Below are positions 1-9,994 of a DNA stretch of 64,000 nt, piece after piece; within the stretch, counting starts at the first letter, position 1; each line of letters begins with the position of its first letter. Source of the DNA: Microbacterium bovistercoris (GTDB taxonomy: Bacteria; Actinomycetota; Actinomycetes; Actinomycetales; Microbacteriaceae); assembly GCF_003387575.1 (NCBI RefSeq), contig NZ_QUAB01000012.1:16747-80746 (forward strand), given 5' to 3'. The position numbers and the translations under genes are program-made. The notes below the pieces were generated by a model. The model did no database searches. It worked only from the letters and a program-made list of their open reading frames with translations, and was not told the origin of the DNA.

Positions 1-1159
1 GCGGCACGGCGATCGGCGTCACCGTGGGCTCCGGCGCGGGGTCGCTCTCGGCACGACGGTACAGCCGGATCCACTCCTCGAGATCGCCCATCGGGTTCGC
101 CGACACCTTCGGCACATCGGCTGTGACCGCCGCGGCGGCGTTCAGGAGGCCGTAGCCGTAGAGCGGATCCGGCACCCTCTTCACCCCCGGAACCGCCGTG
201 GCCGTGCGGATGATGCGGTTGATGACGTTCGCGGCGTCCAGATCGGGATGCGCGGAGCGCACCAGGGCCGCCACCCCCGCCACGATCGGCGCAGCGCCGC
301 TGGTGCCGTCCCAGGTGACGACGGTGCCGTCCGCCGAAACGCCGAGCAGGCCCTCGCTGGGCGCCGAGATGCCGATCGTGATGCCCTGCGTCGACGCCTC
401 GACACTCGCGTCGCCGTGCTGGTCCACGCCGCCCACGGTGAGCACGCCCGGGATCGTTGCCGGTGCGCCGACGATCGACGTGCCGCTGCCCCGGTTGCCC
501 GCCGCGACGACCACGACGACGTCGTGCTCGAACGCGTAGAGGAACGCGTCGTCCCAGCTCTCGTCCCAGTCCAGCGTGTTCGTCGTCAGCGACAGGTTGA
601 TGACGTCTGCGCCGTGGTCGACCGCCCAGCGCATCGCCTTCGCGATCTGCTCCGTGAACGGCACGACCGCCGCGGCCTCGAAGCCGATCGAGATCGAGAG
701 CAGCTTCGCCTCCGGCGCGACGCCGATCATGCCCGTGCCGTCGGCCGCGCCGCGGGCTCCGGCCAGGGACGCCACCCAGGTGCCGTGGTTCTTGTCCTTC
801 GTACCCAGCGGTGTACGTCCGTCCGGCGTGCCGCTGCCCGAGACGTCGGTGCCGTCGGCGACCGCGCCGTCGAAAGCACCGGGCGGACGTCCGATGCCGG
901 TGTCGATGATCGCGATCGTCGAGCCCTTGCCGCGCGTCGTGCGCCAGGCCTCGCGGATGCGGGCCCCGTCGAGCCAGTACTCGGACGCCCGGATGGGGTC
1001 CTTCGGGTCGTCGGCGACCGGCGGCGGAGTGGCATCCGGGGTCGCGACGGGAGCGGGCTCCGGCGTCGCGGCGGATGCCGGGGCTGCGGCGAGGAGGGCG
1101 AGGGATGCCGCCACCGTCGCGGTCGCGACGATGCCGCGCAGCAGCCTCATCGGCCTCAT
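1..1159 (-). CDS. Secreted S8 family serine peptidase (subtilase), C-terminus outside window
   Basis: Subtilisin-like protease, presumably exported. The N-terminus is a signal peptide: basic MRPMRLLRG, a hydrophobic stretch, then an AxA site (APASA) near residue 30. The catalytic triad is complete: Asp in AIIDTGIG (about 86), His in NHGTWVASL (about 125) and Ser in WDGTSGAAP (about 287). The oxyanion-hole region AAGNRGSG is also present. The stop is outside the window, so a C-terminal membrane anchor, as in mycosins, cannot be judged. The start ATG overlaps the TGA of the DUF501 gene (ATGA at 1156-1159), which fixes the start and implies translational coupling. The substrate is unknown. Confidence 0.93.
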   Translation of the reverse strand, partial: MRPMRLLRGIVATATVAASLALLAAAPASAATPEPAPVATPDATPPPVADDPKDPIRASEYWLDGARIREAWRTTRGKGSTIAIIDTGIGRPPGAFDGAVADGTDVSGSGTPDGRTPLGTKDKNHGTWVASLAGARGAADGTGMIGVAPEAKLLSISIGFEAAAVVPFTEQIAKAMRWAVDHGADVINLSLTTNTLDWDESWDDAFLYAFEHDVVVVVAAGNRGSGTSIVGAPATIPGVLTVGGVDQHGDASVEASTQGITIGISAPSEGLLGVSADGTVVTWDGTSGAAPIVAGVAALVRSAHPDLDAANVINRIIRTATAVPGVKRVPDPLYGYGLLNAAAAVTADVPKVSANPMGDLEEWIRLYRRAESDPAPEPTVTPIAVP

Positions 1160-1686
1160 CCGGCGGCGTCTCCGTGCGCGGCCCCGGGTGAGACGCAGGC
1201 GCAGCGCTCGGGCGACCAGCTCGAGCGCGCCAGCGCCGCATCGCCGATCGGGTTCACGCCCGGGCCCGCGGCGAGGGCGTGCCCGGCCAGGGCGTGCAGG
1301 CACTTCACGCGCGTCGGCATCCCTCCGGACGAGACGCCCGCGATCTCGGGAACGTCGCCGAACTGCGCGCGATCGGCGAGGAACGCCTCGTGCGCGCGCA
1401 GGTACTGCGCGGCGACGTCCTCGTCCTCGAGCATCGCGGCCAGTTCCGGCATGACGTGCTCGGCCTCGAGGGTCGACATCGCCGCGGTGGCCGCGGGGTG
1501 CGTGAGGTAGTAGAACGTCGGGAACGGGGAGCCGTCGTCCAGTCGCGGCGAGGTGGCGACCACGGTCGGGTTGCCGCACACGCATCGCGCGGCGATGCCC
1601 ACGACGCCGCGTGCCGTACGGCCCAGCTGCGCGGACACCACCGCGATCTCGGCGGGCGTGGGGGCGGCGAAGGGCGGAGTCGTCAC
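1156..1686 (-). CDS. DUF501 domain protein
   Basis: A 176-residue protein of the actinobacterial DUF501 family, function unknown. It shows the Cys-containing CVCGNP segment, then YLTHP, and the conserved C-terminal GMPTRVKCLHALAGH and GVNPIGD motifs. No signal peptide or membrane segment is visible. The GTG start is chosen because a TACGCT hexamer ends exactly 6 nt upstream with no Shine-Dalgarno sequence, the leaderless arrangement seen at many starts in this window. It lies between an FtsB-like gene and a coupled secreted protease. The eno-ftsB-DUF501 order is common in actinobacteria, which suggests a cell envelope or division link but does not prove one. Confidence 0.9.
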   Translation of the reverse strand: MTTPPFAAPTPAEIAVVSAQLGRTARGVVGIAARCVCGNPTVVATSPRLDDGSPFPTFYYLTHPAATAAMSTLEAEHVMPELAAMLEDEDVAAQYLRAHEAFLADRAQFGDVPEIAGVSSGGMPTRVKCLHALAGHALAAGPGVNPIGDAALARSSWSPERCACVSPGAAHGDAAG

Positions 1687-1733
1687 TCGACCAGCGTAGA
1701 GGAGGCCGGCTGGGCGAAACCCGAGGGGCGCGC

Positions 1734-2294
1734 TCAGCGCAGCGGCGCCTCGACCGCGTTCTTGGCCAGGCCCGAGCCGGCGATGCTGCGCAGCAGCTGC
1801 GGCATCCAGTCGGCCTTGCGTTCGACGAGTTCGTCGCTCACCGGCACCTGCTCCTTGGGCAGCGCCGCCGGGTCGAGATCGTTGTCCACGAGGTAGGGCA
1901 CCTCGCCCGGCTTGACGTAGTACAGGCGCTCGCGCGCCTGCGTGCTGATGTAGGCCGGGTCGTTCCAGCGCTCGCGCTCCAGCTCGAGCGCGGCGATCTC
2001 CTCCTCGGTGACCTGCACCGATGCCTCGACGGCGGCGATCTTCTGCCTCTGGTCGAGGTACGTGCCGAGGCTCGGCACGAGCACCCAGGCGCCCAGGACC
2101 ACGAGCGACAGCATGATGGCGGAGAAGGCGGACAGCCGGATGCCGCTGGTCCACTCCCCCACGTCGACGCGGCGGCGGGCGCGCGGTTCGCGCGCTGACC
2201 GAGCGGATGCCGCCGGCTTCGCGGCGCCCGCCTTCGAAGCGGACCCGGCGGACGGCTTCGGAGACGGCGAAAGGGGAGCCGGTCGTCTGGCCAC
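1734..2294 (-). CDS. ftsB: FtsB/DivIC-like septum formation initiator
   Basis: A 186-residue bitopic membrane protein of the FtsB/DivIC family, the FtsL/FtsQ partner in the divisome. It has a 45-residue Ala/Pro/Lys/Arg-rich cytoplasmic N-tail, one transmembrane helix (about 53-74, LSAFSAIMLSLVVLGAW), and then a coiled-coil segment (YLDQRQKIAAVEASVQ and following) leading to the typical ARERLYYVKPGE motif near residue 120-130. The GTG start has a purine-rich AAAGGGGAG just upstream. It lies 39 bp downstream of eno and is probably cotranscribed with it. Confidence 0.9.
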   Translation of the reverse strand: MARRPAPLSPSPKPSAGSASKAGAAKPAASARSAREPRARRRVDVGEWTSGIRLSAFSAIMLSLVVLGAWVLVPSLGTYLDQRQKIAAVEASVQVTEEEIAALELERERWNDPAYISTQARERLYYVKPGEVPYLVDNDLDPAALPKEQVPVSDELVERKADWMPQLLRSIAGSGLAKNAVEAPLR

Positions 2295-2333
2295 GGCTCC
2301 CCTTTCGTCGTTCAGCGGAATGGAATCAGCTGG

Positions 2334-3752
<1,419 letters not shown>

Positions 3753-4412
3753 TCAGACGAGGAGGGCGATCGCGATGCCGTCCCAGCCCTTCAGGCCGAC
3801 GGTCTGCAGCGCGGTGGCGTCGAAGCGCGGGTCCTCCCCCAGCATCCGCAGCGCGTGCTGTGTGCCCACGACCATCGAGTCGGCGCTGTGCGCATTCGCG
3901 ATCTCGCCCTCGCGGCCGATGTTGTCCAGCACGACGACGGTGCCGGGGCGGCCCAGCCTCGCCGCCCAGTCCAGGTAGATCGTGTTGGACTCCTTGTCGG
4001 CGTCGATGAAGACCAGGTCGAAGTCGCCGACCAGCGTCGGCAGCACATCAGCCGCCCGGCCGATGCGGATGTCGACCCGCTCACCCACGCCCGCGGCATC
4101 GATGCTCTTGCGAGCGACGGCGGCGTTCGCCGACTCCGCCTCGACGGTGACGACGCGCCCTCCCTCCCCCACGCCGCGCGCCATCCAGATCGTCGAGTAC
4201 CCGCCGAGAGTGCCGATCTCGAGCACGCGCCGCGCGCCGCTCATCCGCACCAGCAGGTTCAGCAGCTTGCCCGAGACCGGTGCGACCTCGATCGCCGGCA
4301 TCCCGGCATCCTGCTGCGCGGCGAGCGCGGCCTCCAACGCGGGATCGTGCCCCACGAGCGTCTCGGACAGATAGCCGTCGGCGGCGCGCCAGTTCTCGTA
4401 CGTGGGTTCCAT
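3753..4412 (-). CDS. SAM-dependent O-methyltransferase (family 3)
   Basis: A 219-residue cytosolic methyltransferase resembling catechol or caffeoyl-CoA O-methyltransferases. The SAM site is VLEIGTLGGYSTIWMA (about 65-80), followed by VVTVEAE and the metal-binding and substrate region FDLVFIDADKESN. VVVLDNIGREGEI follows. The methyl acceptor is unknown. ATG at 4412 is preferred because TTGGCT ends 6 nt before it, as at other leaderless starts here. A TTG four codons earlier is possible. It lies 45 bp upstream of the CPBP gene stop and is on the same strand, with its own promoter-like signal. Confidence 0.9.
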   Translation of the reverse strand: MEPTYENWRAADGYLSETLVGHDPALEAALAAQQDAGMPAIEVAPVSGKLLNLLVRMSGARRVLEIGTLGGYSTIWMARGVGEGGRVVTVEAESANAAVARKSIDAAGVGERVDIRIGRAADVLPTLVGDFDLVFIDADKESNTIYLDWAARLGRPGTVVVLDNIGREGEIANAHSADSMVVGTQHALRMLGEDPRFDATALQTVGLKGWDGIAIALLV

Positions 4413-4457
4413 GACCTCAGCCAACCCTGCGCGCCGCGGCGGGTCAACCGGTCGGCA

Positions 4458-5450
4458 TCAGGATGCGGGTGGCAGCGGCGCCTGCGGCGCCGACCCCGGA
4501 CCCCGGCGCGCGAGCGCGGGCTGCTCCCGGAACTGCCCGGTCAGCAGCAGGATCACGATGACGATCGCGCAGGCGATCCAGCCGGAGATGCCGAGCACGA
4601 TCGAGAACGCCGGATCGAGCGGGGTGCCCGCCGCGCGGAAGACCATCGGCAGACCCGCCGCGGCGTTCAGCGCGCCGTGTGCGAAGACCGCGGGCCACAC
4701 CGACCCGGAGCGCAGGCGGGTCCAACCGAACAGCACGCCCACCGCGACGCACCCTCCGACCATCAGCAGCACGCCGAGGATGTCGGTGCGACCGAAGTTG
4801 TAGCCGAGCAGGATCACAGGCGCATGCCACAGCCCCCAGATGGCTCCGCTGACCAGCAGCGCGGTCCAGGTGCCGTACCGGCGCAGCGCCGGCACCAGGA
4901 ACCCGCGCCAGCCGAGCTCCTCACCGAAGGCGGCGAGCGCGTTGACGGTCGCCGCCGCTACCGGGAGCGATGCCAGCTGCGCGGCCACGAGCACGAAAGC
5001 CGGCGGCAGTTCCGTGCCCGGCGGTACGGCGCCCCTCAGCGTCTCCTCGAAGCCCGACAGACCGATGAAGTCCGCCTTCATCCATCCGAACGCGATCGCG
5101 ATCAGCATCGCGAGAACGACGACAGCGACCGTGCCGAACAGCGAGATCACGCTCATCCAGATCACGCGCGACGCGGGACGCAGCGGCCACATCCCCAGAA
5201 ACCGCAGTCGCTGTCCGCGCGGCACCGGACGCATCACCAGCATCACGATCAGCACGGCGACCGCCGGGGTGTACATCATCACCGGCAGCAGCACGGGAGC
5301 GAACGGTGCGGCGAGACCCTCACCGAGCCAGAGCGGCAGCGCGACCAGCCACGCCAGACCGCAGGCGAGCACGACGTAGGCGATGATCGCTCCGAGCCCG
5401 ATCCGCAGTGCAGCATCCCTTCCGTCGACGCGGCGAGCATGTGCGCTCAT
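4458..5450 (-). CDS. CPBP family intramembrane glutamic endopeptidase
   Basis: A 330-residue polytopic membrane protein with about eight hydrophobic segments. The CPBP (Abi/CAAX-like) motifs are present: FGEELGWRGFLVP (EExxxR motif, about residue 176-188), GAIWGLWHAP (motif 2 His) and AVFAHGALNA (motif 3 His). Family members cleave or process membrane peptides, and some give bacteriocin self-immunity. The substrate is not evident. Its ATG overlaps the TGA of the upstream DUF1648 gene (ATGA, 5447-5450), so it is coupled in the GntR-headed operon. Confidence 0.93.
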   Translation of the reverse strand: MSAHARRVDGRDAALRIGLGAIIAYVVLACGLAWLVALPLWLGEGLAAPFAPVLLPVMMYTPAVAVLIVMLVMRPVPRGQRLRFLGMWPLRPASRVIWMSVISLFGTVAVVVLAMLIAIAFGWMKADFIGLSGFEETLRGAVPPGTELPPAFVLVAAQLASLPVAAATVNALAAFGEELGWRGFLVPALRRYGTWTALLVSGAIWGLWHAPVILLGYNFGRTDILGVLLMVGGCVAVGVLFGWTRLRSGSVWPAVFAHGALNAAAGLPMVFRAAGTPLDPAFSIVLGISGWIACAIVIVILLLTGQFREQPALARRGPGSAPQAPLPPAS

Positions 5451-6517
5451 GCGTCTCCTCCTTCGACCGTGGCGTCGCGGGAGGACGGGGCACCGGCACG
5501 GTCGAGGTACGCCTGCAGCACGGCCGCGCCCACCTCGGCGCCGTCGACCGTGACGATCAGCCGTCCCCTGCCGCGTCGCTCGACCTCGATGGCCGGCCCC
5601 GTGCGCAGCACGATGCCGGTGCGCCCGTCCACACCGAGACGCCACCCGAAACCACCGAACTCTCCGAACGGATGGCATTCGACAGCACGCACCGAGACGA
5701 CCTCGTCGAGCGGGACGACCGCACGGGGCACCCCGATCTGAGAACGGACTGAAAGACCGTCGGGGCCCGCCTTCACGCGGAACGACGCGGTCGCGGCGAA
5801 CGCGAGACCGATGATGAGCAGTGTCAGCGCCGGCACCCAGGCGCTCTCCGGCGCCTGGACGACCATCACCGCAGTGACGGCGACGAGGAGGACCACGGCG
5901 CAGCCGATGATGATCATCGCGCCCCGCGACATGGTCGCCGTCGCCATCCAGACCACGCGCTCACCCGTCGAGATCGATGCCAGGTGCACCGGCTTCAGCG
6001 CAGCGGCGGGTGTCGGATGCACGTGCGGCTGCAGAAACCAGCCCGCCGCCCCGAGTGCGAGCAGCACCACGACGCCGAGGATGAGGATGCCACCGATGCC
6101 ACCGACCTGCGTGGCATCCTCCAGACCGCGCTGGATCGCCACCGAGCCCGTGGTGATCACGGCGCTGAAGCCGGAGAGTCCGAGCGCCATCGCGCCGAGC
6201 AGGCGCGCGGCGACGCCCCACTGCCCCCGCGCCATCGCGAGCGTGCTGACCACCAGCAGGAGCGGCAGCCCGAGCCCGATACCGACGGCCAGCCAGATGT
6301 AGATGACCGGCGCACCGAATCCGTCGACGCCGTCCACGCCCCAGTGCGTCGCGGCCGGATCGGGCAGTTCGGGAAGCCAGGCGAGGATCAGTCCCACTGC
6401 GATCGCGGTGATCACGACCGGCGCGACGATCCCCACGAGCACAAGCGCGCGCCGAGCGCGACGCAGATCCCCCTCGGGCACGGCGGACACCTGACGGTCG
6501 AGCGGATGTTCGGTCAT
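5447..6517 (-). CDS. DUF1648-domain multipass membrane protein
   Basis: A 356-residue membrane protein. The N-terminal third carries the DUF1648 hallmark LPDPAATHWGVDG after the first transmembrane helix, followed by about five further hydrophobic segments. The C-terminal about 110 residues are soluble (FRVKAGPDGLSVRSQIG, then PLDEVVSVRAVE) and look like a PH-type beta domain, which is an inference. The family includes SdpI-like immunity/signalling proteins and regulators coupled to GntR or ArsR repressors. It is coupled by ATGA overlaps to the GntR gene upstream and the CPBP gene downstream. Confidence 0.88.
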   Translation of the reverse strand: MTEHPLDRQVSAVPEGDLRRARRALVLVGIVAPVVITAIAVGLILAWLPELPDPAATHWGVDGVDGFGAPVIYIWLAVGIGLGLPLLLVVSTLAMARGQWGVAARLLGAMALGLSGFSAVITTGSVAIQRGLEDATQVGGIGGILILGVVVLLALGAAGWFLQPHVHPTPAAALKPVHLASISTGERVVWMATATMSRGAMIIIGCAVVLLVAVTAVMVVQAPESAWVPALTLLIIGLAFAATASFRVKAGPDGLSVRSQIGVPRAVVPLDEVVSVRAVECHPFGEFGGFGWRLGVDGRTGIVLRTGPAIEVERRGRGRLIVTVDGAEVGAAVLQAYLDRAGAPSSRDATVEGGDA

Positions 6518-6864
6518 GGCGTCGTCTCCTTGATGAGTGCGGCGATGGTCGCGGGTGTGAGGCCGAGGCGCGCACCGCGGCGCACGAGATCGGCGATGTC
6601 ATCGGCCAGCTCGGCGAGAGGCTCGGCTGCGGCGGAGACCACGGCGCCTCGTCCGCGGCGCAGATCGACGAGTCCCTCCGCGCGCAGCTCCTGATAGGCG
6701 CGCAGCACGGTGTGCACGTTCACGTCGACCGCCTCGGCGACCTCGCGCGCGGCGGGCAGGCGATCGCCGGGGCGCAGCCGCCCGGCGAGAACCTCGGCAC
6801 GAACGGATGCCGCGATCTGCTCGAACAGCGACCTGGTGCTCTCGGGATCGATCCGGATCAGCAT
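6514..6864 (-). CDS. GntR family (YtrA-type) transcriptional regulator
   Basis: A 116-residue repressor made almost only of a winged helix-turn-helix: SLFEQIAASVRAEVLAGRL, then PGDRLPAAREVAEAVDVNV and TVLRAYQELRAEGLVDLRRG. The short alpha-helical tail (about 40 residues) is typical of the YtrA subfamily, which usually regulates the adjacent membrane-protein or ABC operon. The ATG start has a perfect AGGAGG 5 nt upstream. Its stop overlaps the next start (ATGA, 6514-6517). The operator-like palindrome at 6884-6906 lies directly upstream, which suggests autoregulation of the three-gene operon. Confidence 0.93.
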   Translation of the reverse strand: MLIRIDPESTRSLFEQIAASVRAEVLAGRLRPGDRLPAAREVAEAVDVNVHTVLRAYQELRAEGLVDLRRGRGAVVSAAAEPLAELADDIADLVRRGARLGLTPATIAALIKETTP

Positions 6865-6883
6865 GCACACCTCCTCGACACAC

Positions 6884-6906
6884 TTATTCTATTACAACTA
6901 GAATAA
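6884..6906. promoter_or_regulatory. Palindromic operator for the GntR regulator
   Basis: TTATTCTA (6884-6891), a 7-nt spacer, and TAGAATAA (6899-6906) form a perfect inverted repeat. It is flanked by a wider CGACA/TGTCG pair (6876-6880 and 6911-6915). The sequence is strikingly AT-rich in a very GC-rich window and lies 20 nt upstream of the GntR start. Position and symmetry fit an autoregulatory YtrA-type site overlapping the promoter. It may also influence the divergent DUF4442 gene. Confidence 0.8.
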
Positions 6907-6967
6907 TATTTGTCGATGTGGTCCAGACGATCCGTCACGACCCGGTGGGCACCGGCAAGCTGACGCC

Positions 6968-7438
6968 ATGCGCATCACTCCTCGCCGCCTCGCCGTGGGC
7001 ATGTCCCTGTGGATCCCGAATCTGTTCAGCGGCATCCGGGTGCGGCGCTTCTCCGACGACTGGACGCACGCCACCGTCGAGCTGCATGTGAATCTGTTCA
7101 CCCGCAATTACGTGAAGACCGCCTTCGGCGGATCGATGTCGGCAATGACGGACCCGTACTTCTTCATGCTCGTCATGCACCAGCTCGGCCGGGATCACGT
7201 CGTCTGGGACACCCGCGGCGAGATCGAGTTCGTCAAGCCCGGTCGCGGGGTGCTCACCGCGGAGTTCTCCGTGCCGAAGGAGAAGACTGAGGAGCTGCGC
7301 GAGCGGGCCCGCGGCGGCGCCAAGGTCCTGGAGTGGTTCGAGACCGTGATCACCGACCGCGACGGCGACGTCGTGGCGCGCGTGCGCCGCGAGGTCTACG
7401 TGCGTGAGAAGAAGCGCGTCACCGACGCCCGAAGCTGA
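6968..7438 (+). CDS. DUF4442 / hotdog-fold thioesterase-like protein
   Basis: A 156-residue protein of the DUF4442 family, related to hotdog acyl-CoA thioesterases such as PaaI. Recognisable segments are GIRVRRFSDDWTHATVEL, NLFTRNYVKTAFGGSMSAM (the hotdog helix region) and a C-terminal strand ending VREKKRV. No signal peptide is present. Catalytic function and substrate are not shown by the sequence. CAAGCT ends 6 nt before the ATG, so a leaderless transcript is possible. Confidence 0.85.
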   Translation: MRITPRRLAVGMSLWIPNLFSGIRVRRFSDDWTHATVELHVNLFTRNYVKTAFGGSMSAMTDPYFFMLVMHQLGRDHVVWDTRGEIEFVKPGRGVLTAEFSVPKEKTEELRERARGGAKVLEWFETVITDRDGDVVARVRREVYVREKKRVTDARS

Positions 7439-7444
7439 GCGCGA

Positions 7445-7831
7445 TCACCTCAGCTTCGGCCCCTTCAGGTGATCCCCCCGGCCGACGGCGTACGACTCGG
7501 CCAGCCACTGCGCGAAGGTGTCGTCCATCTCGTCGAGCGAGGTGACGCGGAAGTAGTTCACGAACAGGCGGCTCTCGTAGGCCGCCGAGCGCTGGATGCG
7601 GGGGTCCGGCTCGATCGCACGCGTCAGATCGAGGTAGCCGCGCAGATGGTCGTCGCCCGGGATCACTCCCGCGAAGCCGCGACGCGTGCCCTTGATGGTG
7701 ATCGCGGACCTGTTGACCGAGTAGGTGAAGGGCCCGCACTCCTCAGCCAGTTCGATGAAGCGGTCGTAGAGCGCCACGACCTCGGGCGGCTTCCCGCGCA
7801 GATACTGTTCGACAGTCGGTCCCTGGTCCAT
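7445..7831 (-). CDS. DUF5655 domain protein
   Basis: A 128-residue soluble protein resembling DUF5655, often found alone or at the C-terminus of DUF4287 proteins. Conserved-looking features are the amphipathic start VEQYLRGKPPEVVALYDRF, CGPFTYSVNRSAITIKGTR and the aromatic SRLFVNYFRV. Its function is unknown, although the fold is proposed to bind nucleic acid or peptides. On the minus strand TACCCT ends 6 nt before the ATG, supporting this start and a leaderless mRNA. It converges with DUF4442 with a 6 bp gap. Confidence 0.8.
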   Translation of the reverse strand: MDQGPTVEQYLRGKPPEVVALYDRFIELAEECGPFTYSVNRSAITIKGTRRGFAGVIPGDDHLRGYLDLTRAIEPDPRIQRSAAYESRLFVNYFRVTSLDEMDDTFAQWLAESYAVGRGDHLKGPKLR

Positions 7832-7908
7832 TCCGCGAGGGTAGCGAGGACATCGGACACGGGGAAGGGCGTCACCTGCCGTTCACCCCTCAGTGCCACG
7901 ATGGACGG

Positions 7909-9153
7909 ATGCCGCTCACCCGCCGCCTCACGCTGACCGACGCCGTCGCCATCGGCGCAGGATCGATGATCGGCGCCGGCGTGTTCTCGGTCTGGGGTCC
8001 GGCGATCGATGCCGCAGGTCCCTGGCTGCTGCTCGCCCTCGGCGTCGCCGCCGTCGTCGCGTTCTGCAACGCCACCTCGTCGGCCCAGCTGGCCGCCGTG
8101 CATCCGGTCTCCGGCGGCACCTACGCCTACGCGAGGGCGGAGATCGGGCCGTGGTCCGGGTTCGCCGCCGGCTGGTGCTTCGTCATCGGCAAGACCGCGA
8201 GCTGCGCGGCGATGGCACTGACCTTCGCCGCCTATGCGGCGCCCGAGGGCTGGCAGGTGCCGGTGGCCGTGATCGCCGTGACCGCTCTGGTGACGGTCAA
8301 CTGTTTCGGCGTCACCCGAACCGCCCTGCTCACCCGCATCCTCGTCGTCGCGTCGCTGATCGGTCTCGCCGTCGTGATGGCGACCGGCTTCACGGGAGCA
8401 GATGCCGTTCCCGCTCCCCTGCCCGACGTCAGCGCATACGGGGTGCTGCAGGCGGCCGGCCTGCTGTTCTTCGCCTTCGCGGGCTACGCCCGGATCGCGA
8501 CCATGGGCGAGGAGGTGCGCGACCCCGCCCGCACCATCCCTCGTGCGATCACGATCGCACTGATCGGCGTGGTCGTCGTGTACGCGCTCATCGGCGTCGT
8601 CGTGCTGCTCGTGCTCGGCGGCGATGCCGCCGCGACCTCCGCCCCGCTCGCCGAGGTGGTGCGCGCGACAGGGCATCCGGCACTGGCACCGGTGGTACGG
8701 GTGACCGCGGCCGCCGCCGCGCTCGGTGCACTGCTGGCGCTGATCACCGGCATCGGCCGCACGTCGCTGGCGATGGCGCGCGAGGGTGATCTGCCGCGCT
8801 TCCTCGCCGTCGTCGATCCGCGCCGGCACGTCCCTCGCCGCGCCGAGATCACGATCGGCGTCGTCGTGATCGCGGTGGTGCTCGTGGCCGACCTGCGCGG
8901 CGCGATCGGGTTCTCGTCCTTCGGAGTGCTGCTGTACTACCTGCTCGCGAACGCCTCGGCCCTGCGGCAGCGCGGCGACGCACGGCGGTACCCGCGCGTG
9001 CTGCAGGTGATCGGCGTGATCGGATGCGTGGCGCTGGTCAGCACGCTGCCGCCGCTCGCGTCGCTGATCGGCGTCGGCGTGCTGCTGGTCGGTCTCGCCG
9101 GCCGGTTCGTCGCACTGCGGCTGCGCGCAGGTTCCGGCTCAACGACCGGGTGA
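7909..9153 (+). CDS. APC-superfamily amino acid permease
   Basis: A 414-residue polytopic transporter with about 11-12 hydrophobic helices. The first helix contains the substrate-binding GSMIGAGVFSVWG motif, typical of APC transporters. PVSGGTYAYARAEIG (about 62-76) is the second conserved segment, and FFAFAGYARIATMGEEVRDP is the helix 6/loop signature. Likely proton-coupled uptake or exchange of an amino acid; the substrate is not determinable. Its last 15 bp overlap the tail of the convergent AraC gene. Confidence 0.92.
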   Translation: MPLTRRLTLTDAVAIGAGSMIGAGVFSVWGPAIDAAGPWLLLALGVAAVVAFCNATSSAQLAAVHPVSGGTYAYARAEIGPWSGFAAGWCFVIGKTASCAAMALTFAAYAAPEGWQVPVAVIAVTALVTVNCFGVTRTALLTRILVVASLIGLAVVMATGFTGADAVPAPLPDVSAYGVLQAAGLLFFAFAGYARIATMGEEVRDPARTIPRAITIALIGVVVVYALIGVVVLLVLGGDAAATSAPLAEVVRATGHPALAPVVRVTAAAAALGALLALITGIGRTSLAMAREGDLPRFLAVVDPRRHVPRRAEITIGVVVIAVVLVADLRGAIGFSSFGVLLYYLLANASALRQRGDARRYPRVLQVIGVIGCVALVSTLPPLASLIGVGVLLVGLAGRFVALRLRAGSGSTTG

Positions 9154-9921
9154 GGAGGCCGCGCGATAGGCCGACGGGGTGAAGCCGAGCACCGTCCGGA
9201 AGTCGGTCGTCAGGTGCGCGTGGTCGGCATAGCCGAACTCGGCGGCGACGGTGGCGAGATCGACCGAAGGATCCGTGCGCACCCGTTCCGCCGCCTCCTG
9301 CAGGCGCCGACGGCGGATCATCGCCGCAGGCGGCAGGCCGACATGCCGGTGCATCAGGCGCTGCAGCGTCCGCACCGACACCGACAGGCGCGCCGCCGCC
9401 TCCTCCGGGGTTCCCACGTCGCTCGCCATGAGCAGGTCTGCGGCGGCGTTCGCCTGCCGTGCGGCACCCGGCAGTGCGCCGACTCGGGAGTGCAGCCACC
9501 GCGAGAACACGGCGACGGCACGCTCACGGTGGCGGTCGCCGGTCGTCATCGCCGCGGCGACGGCGTCGTGCAGCGCGGGCTCCGCGAGCGGGGCGTCCTG
9601 ATCGACGACGGACACCGGGGACGGGGTGAGCGCCGCGACGGCTGCCGGCCTCAGCAGGGCCCCGACGGCCCAGCCCCGGCCTGCGAGATCGCGGTGCGTC
9701 GCCCTCGTGGTCGCTCCGACGAGCGAGACGCCGCCCTGCTCGACGACGAGGTTCAGCGCCGGGTAGGCGACTACGTCCTGTCGCGACGTGCGGCCGGGCT
9801 GGATGTCCCACTCCGGGATCCAGAACCACTCCGCGAGGTCCGCGATCTCCGGCGGGGCGGGAAGCCGGTGGAACTCCGGAAGCCGTGCCGGGTAGAGCAC
9901 ACCGCGGGTGGGGTCGACCAT
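9139..9921 (-). CDS. AraC family transcriptional regulator
   Basis: A 260-residue regulator with a variable N-terminal effector domain (about 1-145) and a C-terminal AraC double helix-turn-helix: TPEEAAARLSVSVRTLQRLM (about 177-196), then LATVAAEFGYADHAHLTTDF, then the conserved FTPSAYR. The start ATG is 6 nt downstream of a minus-strand TACGCT, supporting this N-terminus over longer readings. It is divergent from the VOC gene, with about 73 bp between starts, so it may control that gene. Confidence 0.92.
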   Translation of the reverse strand: MVDPTRGVLYPARLPEFHRLPAPPEIADLAEWFWIPEWDIQPGRTSRQDVVAYPALNLVVEQGGVSLVGATTRATHRDLAGRGWAVGALLRPAAVAALTPSPVSVVDQDAPLAEPALHDAVAAAMTTGDRHRERAVAVFSRWLHSRVGALPGAARQANAAADLLMASDVGTPEEAAARLSVSVRTLQRLMHRHVGLPPAAMIRRRRLQEAAERVRTDPSVDLATVAAEFGYADHAHLTTDFRTVLGFTPSAYRAASSPGR

Positions 9922-9994
9922 CGGCCCAGCGTAGCGGCGAGGTTGTCGCGGATCTTCAAGCGCCCGGCATCCGGGCATCCGTACCGTGATCGTC

